Below, piece after piece: positions 12,442-17,102 of a stretch of 17,102 nucleotides of DNA. The translations under genes and the position numbers were made by a program. Source of the stretch: Syntrophomonadaceae bacterium (GTDB lineage: Bacteria; Bacillota; Syntrophomonadia; Syntrophomonadales; Syntrophomonadaceae); NCBI GenBank assembly GCA_012840625.1, contig DUSB01000180.1, positions 1-17,102 of the forward strand, in the 5' to 3' direction. Below the pieces are notes generated by a model. It was not told the origin of the DNA. It searched no databases and saw only the letters and a list, made by a program, of their open reading frames with translations. Positions within the stretch are counted from its first letter, which is position 1. Every line of letters starts with the position of its first letter.

Positions 12442-13080
12442 TTGGCCAAATTAGATATCAAAGGAATCAATAAATCGCTGGTATTTTTCTTTCATAGCGG
12501 TACCGCCGAAGAATACCAGGCTATTATTAAAGAGAAATTGACCGCTAACCCGCGCCTTTTCGCAGGTTCGCCCATACAATTTCAAGGCGAAGGGCTGCAA
12601 GCCCTTCAACCCGAAGAGATTATTGCCCTACAGCGTCTGTGCCTGGATCACAATATGTATTTCGTAAATCTCCCCCCCAGCAAACCAGCACCGCGTCAGG
12701 CAGCTCCCAGGGTTATTCGGGGGGAAGCATCCCCGGCAGAAGATCTGATCCTGCAGTGTACCCTGCGCAGCGGCCAGCGGGCTCACAGTGATGGCAGCAT
12801 AATTATCTGGGGAGATGTCCATGAAAGCGCTGAGGTAACAGCGGGTAAGGATGTCATTATCCTGGGTAAACTGGAAGGCATCGCCCATGCTGGGTGTTAT
12901 GGCGACATTAACAGCCTTATCTTCGCTCTTTCCCTGCGCCCCAGGCAGCTCAGGATCGGAGACCGTATATCACGATCTTCCGGCGAAACCATCGCGAACA
13001 ATGTCCCGGAAATCGCCTATGTATCAGAAAACAACATCTGTATCAAAGAATATTCATCCAAAGATCCGCTCTTAAAATAA
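12442..13080 (+). CDS. minC: Septum site-determining protein MinC
   Basis: The 212-residue protein has a divergent N-terminal FtsZ-inhibiting domain (about 1-85), a short proline-rich linker (SKPAPRQAAP) and a well-conserved C-terminal MinD-binding beta-helix domain (about 103-200) with LRSGQRAHSDGSIIIWGDV, AEVTAGKDVIILG and GIAHAGCYGD. By family knowledge MinC prevents Z-ring assembly where MinD carries it. The start is a TTG at 12442, 16 bp after the minE stop, preceded by AAGGTAGG and AGAAGGAC; no ATG fits. The order minD-minE-minC differs from minC-minD-minE in E. coli and minC-minD in Bacillus. Confidence 0.94.
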   Translation: MAKLDIKGINKSLVFFFHSGTAEEYQAIIKEKLTANPRLFAGSPIQFQGEGLQALQPEEIIALQRLCLDHNMYFVNLPPSKPAPRQAAPRVIRGEASPAEDLILQCTLRSGQRAHSDGSIIIWGDVHESAEVTAGKDVIILGKLEGIAHAGCYGDINSLIFALSLRPRQLRIGDRISRSSGETIANNVPEIAYVSENNICIKEYSSKDPLLK

Positions 13081-13136
13081 CACCTGAATGTAAGGAGCTG
13101 GCTCTTTGCTGTTACTCTGGTACACCGGAATCATAT

Positions 13137-13159
13137 AGCGATGTTGTCGCTTTTATTTT
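13137..13159 (+). terminator. Possible terminator of the min operon
   Basis: AGCGA (13137-13141) and TCGCT (13147-13151) with a five-base loop, then TTTATTTT. The stem is short but correctly placed after minC. Confidence 0.45.
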
Positions 13160-13220
13160 ACCTTTCAGGGCCTAAAAGAAATATGAAAATAAGTGTAATT
13201 TATCTGATTTAAATACATAA

Positions 13221-13245
13221 GCTAATGACCATTCAAGACATTAGC
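13221..13245. promoter_or_regulatory. Inverted repeat upstream of the metal chaperone
   Basis: GCTAATG (13221-13227) and CATTAGC (13239-13245), perfect seven-base arms 11 bp apart, ending about ten bases before the ribosome-binding site of the CopZ-like gene. It could be an operator or an RNA hairpin affecting translation. Confidence 0.35.
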
Positions 13246-13270
13246 AATAAAGATAGGGAGGAATATAAAA

Positions 13271-13480
13271 ATGCGAACTGAGACTATAAAAATTGCCGGC
13301 ATGTCCTGCCAGCATTGTGAGAACGCAGTCAATAACGCCTTGAAAAACCTGAACGGGGTATCAAAAGTGGAAGTAAACCTTCCTGATGCCTACGCCCGCG
13401 TAGAATTTGACGAACGCAGCATCAGCCTCAAGGACCTCTGGGCCGCCATCGAAGAAGAAGGATATAAAGTACAGCGCTAA
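13271..13480 (+). CDS. Heavy-metal-associated (HMA) domain protein, CopZ-like copper chaperone
   Basis: This is a 69-residue single HMA domain with the metal-binding loop GMSCQHC near residues 10-16 and the usual beta-alpha-beta-beta-alpha-beta pattern (VEVNLPDAYARVEF, then DLWAAIEEEGYKV). By family knowledge such proteins carry Cu(I) in the cytosol to a P-type ATPase or repressor; Zn or other metals are possible. No ATPase or CsoR/CopY gene is in the window. The ATG is preceded by AGGGAGG nine bases upstream. The gene stands alone and a perfect ten-base hairpin follows it. Confidence 0.93.
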   Translation: MRTETIKIAGMSCQHCENAVNNALKNLNGVSKVEVNLPDAYARVEFDERSISLKDLWAAIEEEGYKVQR

Positions 13481-13491
13481 CGAAGCAAGAG

Positions 13492-13523
13492 ACTGAAGCA
13501 GGGAACGGTTCTGCTGCTTCAGT
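13492..13523 (+). terminator. Hairpin after the HMA gene, terminator-like
   Basis: Perfect ten-base arms ACTGAAGCAG (13492-13501) and CTGCTTCAGT (13514-13523), 12-base loop. There is no T run, so termination is uncertain. Confidence 0.4.
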
Positions 13524-13532
13524 GTACTTAAT

Positions 13533-13645
13533 ACGCTGTAGTTTTTGGACGCTGAAAAACGCTGATTCGTTATCAACTACGCTGAATTCTTACTAAATAA
13601 TAACTCAGTGTCAATCAATAAAGTATCAGCGTTAATCTGCGTCTA
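13533..13645. repeat. REP-like intergenic element built on ACGCTG
   Basis: ACGCTG occurs at 13533, 13549, 13559 and 13579. Its inverse occurs as ATCAGCGTT (13625-13633), which pairs perfectly with AACGCTGAT (13558-13566), followed by CTGCGTC. This pattern resembles intergenic repeats seen in several Clostridia and deltaproteobacterial genomes. No gene is inside. Confidence 0.55.
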
Positions 13646-13664
13646 ATCCTCTGTTACACCCCTC

Positions 13665-13969
13665 TTAGAAGGTTTCCTGGATCAGTTTGCGGGTATCGCT
13701 TAACATCTGCTTGCGATCTGCATCACTAACTGTAGGTACGGAAAATAGATTCCTGTACTGGAAGTTTTTAAAGCCACAGAAGCCAAACAAACCATCCCCA
13801 GATGAAAGCCCTTAAAATCTTGCTCGGAAAGCACCGGATTCCAATTCATCCTGTAGAGATCTTTAACCCGCACCTCCCCTTTCCTGGCCAGCTCTTCCTC
13901 AGTAACCTTGGCCAGGGCCGCATTAAAGCTCAAAGGGTTGGGATGGGCATAGATCACCAGTGATTTCAC
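13665..13969 (-). pseudogene. NAD(P)H:quinone oxidoreductase (flavodoxin-like fold) with internal deletion
   Basis: The 5' part encodes a normal start of an NQO1/KefF-type flavoprotein: SLVIYAHPNPLSFNAAL, then EVRVKDLYRMNWNPVLS (the phosphate-binding and family signature regions). After about 57 codons, around 13795, the frame shifts. The true C-terminus is found in another frame (GLFGFCGFKNF then PTVSDADRKQMLSDTRKL) and ends at TAA 13665-13667. Family members are near 175-200 residues and only about 100 remain, so roughly 80 central residues, including the flavin and active-site region, are missing. The start is the GTG at 13969, six bases after AGGAGGTG. The intact ribosome site suggests a recent loss. 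A REP-like element lies just downstream. Confidence 0.85.
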
Positions 13970-14257
13970 TGCGAACACCTCCTGCCTATTAGTATGCACA
14001 AGTTCCCCCCTTCATCCTCTGGACTTAAAGGTTATATCTTATCTTTATTACCAGCCTTGCCAAAACCCAAATAATAGCAAATTCATCAAATGATCTAAGA
14101 AAATAGCTTTTTTGGGTGATTTATATTTGCATATTGTCGTTATAACGGTTATTTTATTATTAGGCTGTAATTTCATAATGGTATATTATATGTTTAATTA
14201 AATTAACTGTACGTTATACCTAGTCTTAAAATTCATCTTAATAGAGGAGGAATATTG
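13970..14257. other. AT-rich divergent region upstream of hbd
   Basis: It holds an 11-bp dyad ATAACGGTTAT (14142-14152), a possible operator for hbd. Several TATATT/TTATAC-like hexamers lie between 14180 and 14220, but none with a convincing -35. Confidence 0.3.
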
Positions 14258-15124
14258 ATGGAAGTAGAGAAAGTCGGAGTTCTTGGCACCGGAACTGCTG
14301 GCATAGGCATTGTTCAGGCCTGTGTTGAAGCTGGCTACGAAGTCGTCATGGTGGATGTTGAAAACAATATTGTTAACCGTGCTTTTAAACAGGTTAACTA
14401 TATGTGGAAACGTGCCATTGGCAGAGGCGAACGTCTCGACAAAGAAGTAGACAAATTTAATACTATGATTAAAACCAGTACTCGCATGGAAGATTTAAGT
14501 GATTGTGATGTAGTGATTGAAAGTGTCCCCGAGCAGCTAAGTCTGAAGCAACAAGTGTTTAAACAGCTGGACGAAATCTGTAAAGCGGATACGATTCTGG
14601 CCAGCACATCCTCAGCCCTAAACATTACCCAGATCGCAGCGGAATGCAACCGCCTTGATCGTTGCATCGGCATGCATTTCTTTTATCCAGTTTACGCCAT
14701 GAAACTAACTGAAATCAGCCCCGGAGCTACAACATCAGAGGAGACCACTAAAACCATAATGAATTTTGCGTCCAGTTTAGGTAAGGAACCGATTCTGGTC
14801 AATGAAACACCTGGATTCATAGTCAATCGCCTGATCGTCCCCTTCATTAACAATGCCTGTAAACTTCTGGAAGAAGGCGTGGCTCCCATGGAACAGATTG
14901 ATAAAGCAGTCAAGCTAGGAACCAATATGCCTATGGGTCCATTTGCACTGGCCGACCTGCTGGGTATCGATGTTCTGGTTTGTGTTCTTGAGCACCTTGA
15001 GCATGCACTCGATGATAGCTCATATAAACCCGCAGATATACTCAAACAAAAGGTAGCAGAAGGCAAACTGGGACGGAAAACCGAGGTGGGATTTTACGAA
15101 TATCCATATTACTGGAAACAGTAA
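14258..15124 (+). CDS. hbd: 3-hydroxybutyryl-CoA dehydrogenase
   Basis: This 288-residue NAD(P)-dependent dehydrogenase oxidises (S)-3-hydroxybutyryl-CoA to acetoacetyl-CoA in butyrate oxidation, or the reverse in butyrate formation. The Rossmann motif is GVLGTGTAGIGI (7-18), followed by a beta-strand acid (VDV). Catalytic residues fit the family: S119 in ASTSSAL, H140 in GMHFF, E152 and N190 in GFIVNR. The normally conserved Asn of HFFNP is Tyr (Y143). The C-terminal domain has the standard MGPFALADLLGID. The start is the ATG at 14258, seven bases after GGAGG, rather than the TTG at 14255. It is convergent with crt1; the gene set points to syntrophic fatty-acid oxidation, with direction inferred. 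Confidence 0.95.
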   Translation: MEVEKVGVLGTGTAGIGIVQACVEAGYEVVMVDVENNIVNRAFKQVNYMWKRAIGRGERLDKEVDKFNTMIKTSTRMEDLSDCDVVIESVPEQLSLKQQVFKQLDEICKADTILASTSSALNITQIAAECNRLDRCIGMHFFYPVYAMKLTEISPGATTSEETTKTIMNFASSLGKEPILVNETPGFIVNRLIVPFINNACKLLEEGVAPMEQIDKAVKLGTNMPMGPFALADLLGIDVLVCVLEHLEHALDDSSYKPADILKQKVAEGKLGRKTEVGFYEYPYYWKQ

Positions 15125-15135
15125 TAGTATCACGA

Positions 15136-15179
15136 GGGCAAGATCTGCCCCCTTATGTGACACTGTGAATAGTACAGTG
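15136..15179 (+). terminator. Tandem small hairpins after hbd
   Basis: GGGCA/TGCCC (15136-15150) and CACTGT/ACAGTG (15161-15179) follow the stop codon. Neither has a good T run; weak terminators or RNA 3'-end structures. Confidence 0.3.
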
Positions 15180-15235
15180 CTTTAAGGATTAAACGAATGC
15201 TTTGCTCTCTTAAAATAAGCATGCCCATTCCGGGC

Positions 15236-15265
15236 AAACAAAAAGCCGGGGTCAACCCCGGCTTT
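15236..15265 (-). terminator. Strong terminator of crt1, possibly shared with hbd
   Basis: Ten-pair GC-rich stem (AAAGCCGGGG at 15242-15251, CCCCGGCTTT at 15256-15265) with a four-base loop. On the minus strand it is followed by TTGTTTG after the A/T-rich stem end, 15 bp past the crt1 stop codon. Confidence 0.85.
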
Positions 15266-15280
15266 ACTGTTTAGATCTTG

Positions 15281-16078
15281 CTATTTTCCTTTAAATTCAG
15301 CTTTACGGTTTTCCAGGAAGGCCTGCATGCCCTCTTTCTGATCCTCGCCTGAGAAGAGCATGGACCAAGCAATCTGTTCCATGCGGCAGCCAGTTTTGAT
15401 ATCCGTATTCATGGACATATTGACTGCATTTTTGGCTTCACGCAGAGCCAGCGGACTCTTTCTGCATATCTTCCTGGCTATCTTGCGGGCTGCATCCATA
15501 GCTTCATCGGCTGGAACGACCATATTGGCAATGCCAATGCGGTAAGCGGTTTCAGCATCAAAAAAGTCGCCAGTGAAGATATATTGTTTAGCTATATTGA
15601 TAGCAGCTTGACGCGGGAAACGCTGGGTTCCGCCGCCGCCGGGGAAGATTCCCAAATTAATCTCCGGCAATCCCAGGGTGGCATCTTCGGCAACGATATG
15701 AATGTCGCAGGCCAGAAAAAGTTCCAGCCCCCCACCCAGTGCTACCCCTCTGGCAACACCAATGGTAGGCTTATGATTGTCTTCAACCGCGAACAGGGTA
15801 CGGTGAACCTTGTCAATAAAATCGCGAGCTTCAAAGGCATTATAGCGGGCAACAGCCTTGAGATCAGCCCCCGCTGCAAAGGCTTTTTCATTACCGCAGA
15901 TAATAATAGCACGAATGTCTGGATCTGCTGAATAGCGATTCAGTGCGTCATAAGCTTCATCCATCAGCAATGGATTGAGAGCGTTATACGCCTTGGGGCG
16001 GTTTAGTTGAACAAATCCTATTGAATCTTCTACCCAGGTTAGAATAGTTTCATATTCTTTTCCCTTGTACCACTCCAT
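15281..16078 (-). CDS. crt: Enoyl-CoA hydratase / crotonase (copy 1)
   Basis: This 265-residue crotonase-fold enzyme hydrates crotonyl-CoA to 3-hydroxybutyryl-CoA. The oxyanion-hole segment is AFAAGADL (66-73), with GGGLEL (115-120). Both catalytic glutamates are present, E119 and E139 (PEINLGIFPGGGGTQR). The C-terminal helices (REAKNAV, FLENRKAEFKGK) are standard. The frame opens 21 codons earlier at 16141, but the ATG at 16078 lies six bases after AAAGGAGTG and gives the family-length product. It is convergent with hbd and divergent from a second crotonase gene to which it is closely related; part of the DNA is nearly identical. With hbd it covers two consecutive steps of butyrate beta-oxidation. 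Confidence 0.95.
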   Translation of the reverse strand: MEWYKGKEYETILTWVEDSIGFVQLNRPKAYNALNPLLMDEAYDALNRYSADPDIRAIIICGNEKAFAAGADLKAVARYNAFEARDFIDKVHRTLFAVEDNHKPTIGVARGVALGGGLELFLACDIHIVAEDATLGLPEINLGIFPGGGGTQRFPRQAAINIAKQYIFTGDFFDAETAYRIGIANMVVPADEAMDAARKIARKICRKSPLALREAKNAVNMSMNTDIKTGCRMEQIAWSMLFSGEDQKEGMQAFLENRKAEFKGK

Positions 16079-16348
16079 AAAAAACACTCCTTTATTTTTT
16101 GTTACCATATCATAGTTTATATTCGCGGTTCTTTTTTTCATTCCTGCATAATTAGATTAATATCTACAATACTAGATAATTTTTGCTCTTTTTTAATAAA
16201 TTTTTTACGAATATTGTAGCAAAATAATCTTAATTTTTATTCTGTCTTGTCCTCATCTTATGCTAATATTTAAATGAATATAATAGTAAAGAAAGGTAAC
16301 TAATCAACAACTCGGGGACCTAAAAAATGAAATGGGGGGTAATATTCT
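16079..16348. promoter_or_regulatory. Divergent crt1/crt2 control region
   Basis: A very AT-rich 270-bp region between two head-to-head crotonase genes. It contains an inverted repeat, CTACAATA (16164-16171) and TATTGTAG (16212-16219), flanked by looser complementarity, and a TATAAT at 16279-16284 about 65 bases before the crt2 start with no clear -35. A shared regulator is plausible. Confidence 0.4.
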
Positions 16349-17102
16349 ATGGAACCATATCGTGGCGTTTCCTATGAAACGATTAATGCGTCTGTGGAAA
16401 ATGGGATCGGATATCTGCAGTTTAATCGTCCAAAGGCCTTTAATGCGGTGAATGTTAAGCTTCTGGATGAATCTGCTGAAGTTCTGTTTGCTTTCAACGA
16501 AGATCCAGATGTAAAGGTTATTATCATCTACGGTAATGAAAATGCCTTTGCCGCTGGAGCTGATATTACAGCCGTAGCCAAGTATAACGCTTTCGAAGCT
16601 CGCAATTTCCTGGATAAAGTTCATCGCACCCAATTTGCGATTGAGGATAACCACAAGCCAACCATCGCCGCCGTACGCGGACTGGCACTGGGTGGTGGCT
16701 TAGAAGTAGTAATGGCCTGCGATATTCACATCATTGGTGATAATGCTACTCTGGGATTACCGGAGATTAATCTGGGCATCTTCCCCGGTGCCGGCGGAAC
16801 CCAGCGCTTCCCGCGCCAAGCTGCTATCAATATAGCTAAACAATATGTCTTCACTGGCGACTTCTTCGATGCCGAAACCGCTTACCGCATTGGCTTAGCT
16901 AATATGGTAGTACCAGCCGATGAAGTAATGGAAACGGCTGAGAAAATCGCTCGCAAAATTTCCCGAAAGAGCCCTCTGGCACTACGTGAGGCCAAGAACG
17001 CCGTTAACATGTCTATGAATACCGACATCAAGACCGGCTGCCGCATGGAACAGATTGCCTGGTCTATGCTCTTCTCAGGCGAGGATCAGAAAGAGGGCAT
17101 GC
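16349..17102 (+). CDS. crt: Enoyl-CoA hydratase / crotonase (copy 2), 3' end cut by window
   Basis: The first 251 codons of a crotonase run off the window end; about 14 residues should be missing. The oxyanion segment is AFAAGADI, then GGGLEV (E119) and PEINLGIFPGAGGTQR (E139), at the same positions as in copy 1, with no gaps between the two proteins. The ATG at 16349 follows GGGGGG by about ten bases. The N-terminal half differs clearly from copy 1, while the final 45 or so visible residues (KSPLALREAK onward) are identical. By family knowledge it hydrates crotonyl-CoA; two copies may serve different chain lengths or conditions. It may lead a further operon outside the window. Confidence 0.95.
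   Translation, partial: MEPYRGVSYETINASVENGIGYLQFNRPKAFNAVNVKLLDESAEVLFAFNEDPDVKVIIIYGNENAFAAGADITAVAKYNAFEARNFLDKVHRTQFAIEDNHKPTIAAVRGLALGGGLEVVMACDIHIIGDNATLGLPEINLGIFPGAGGTQRFPRQAAINIAKQYVFTGDFFDAETAYRIGLANMVVPADEVMETAEKIARKISRKSPLALREAKNAVNMSMNTDIKTGCRMEQIAWSMLFSGEDQKEGM

Noticed and set aside
13533..13645. CRISPR-like array because of repeated ACGCTG units
   Set aside because: Units are only six to nine bases, spacing is irregular (about 10-20 bp) and no cas genes are present.
15584..15931. 115-codon plus-strand frame opposite crt1
   Set aside because: Antisense shadow: a similar frame lies opposite crt2 only because the two crt genes are paralogs.
16304..16654. 116-codon minus-strand frame opposite crt2
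   Set aside because: Same antisense shadow effect; no start signal, and crt2 coding is certain.

Overview
The window is a chromosomal segment of an anaerobic, low-to-mid GC Firmicute that looks like a fatty-acid-oxidising syntroph of the Syntrophomonas type. That assignment is inferred from three things: two crotonase paralogs plus 3-hydroxybutyryl-CoA dehydrogenase, a Min system that includes MinE, and Firmicute-style Shine-Dalgarno and sigma-A signals. No ribosomal marker is present to confirm it.

Left part (1-9164). The 3' end of a tRNA (probably Pro) is followed by a long run of minus-strand genes. Read in transcription order (right to left) these are: a membrane-anchored DUF4430 protein; a class A penicillin-binding protein followed by a radical SAM protein; the PPDK regulatory protein; a cytosolic PAS histidine kinase followed by a GIY-YIG protein and two small paralogous unknown proteins ending at a clear terminator; and a GGDEF/HD-GYP protein. 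A 38-residue single-span membrane protein lies on the plus strand between the PPDK regulator and the radical SAM gene.

Middle part (9165-11343). About 1.1 kb has no convincing gene. It holds an in-frame 30-bp direct repeat that looks like gene debris. A near-consensus sigma-A promoter with a ~240-nt leader then precedes a protein built from four copies of a 'D-P-x-F-A-x-x-I-D' helix motif, which I do not recognise. Next come a terminator, a perfect 16-bp palindrome and a compact promoter-to-terminator unit that looks like an ~80-nt small RNA.

Right part (11344-17102). There is a minD-minE-minC cluster in that unusual order, a small CopZ-like metal chaperone, a REP-like intergenic repeat and a quinone-reductase pseudogene with a large internal deletion. 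The window ends with beta-oxidation genes: hbd (+), crt1 (-) and a divergent crt2 (+) that runs off the end. The two crt genes have near-identical DNA patches next to heavily diverged silent sites, which suggests gene conversion.

Several genes have likely starts inside the longest open frame. I moved them where a Shine-Dalgarno sequence decides the matter and say so in each entry. No CRISPR array, insertion sequence or complete mobile element is visible. The best candidates for something undescribed are the four-repeat protein with its leader and the adjacent small-RNA candidate.
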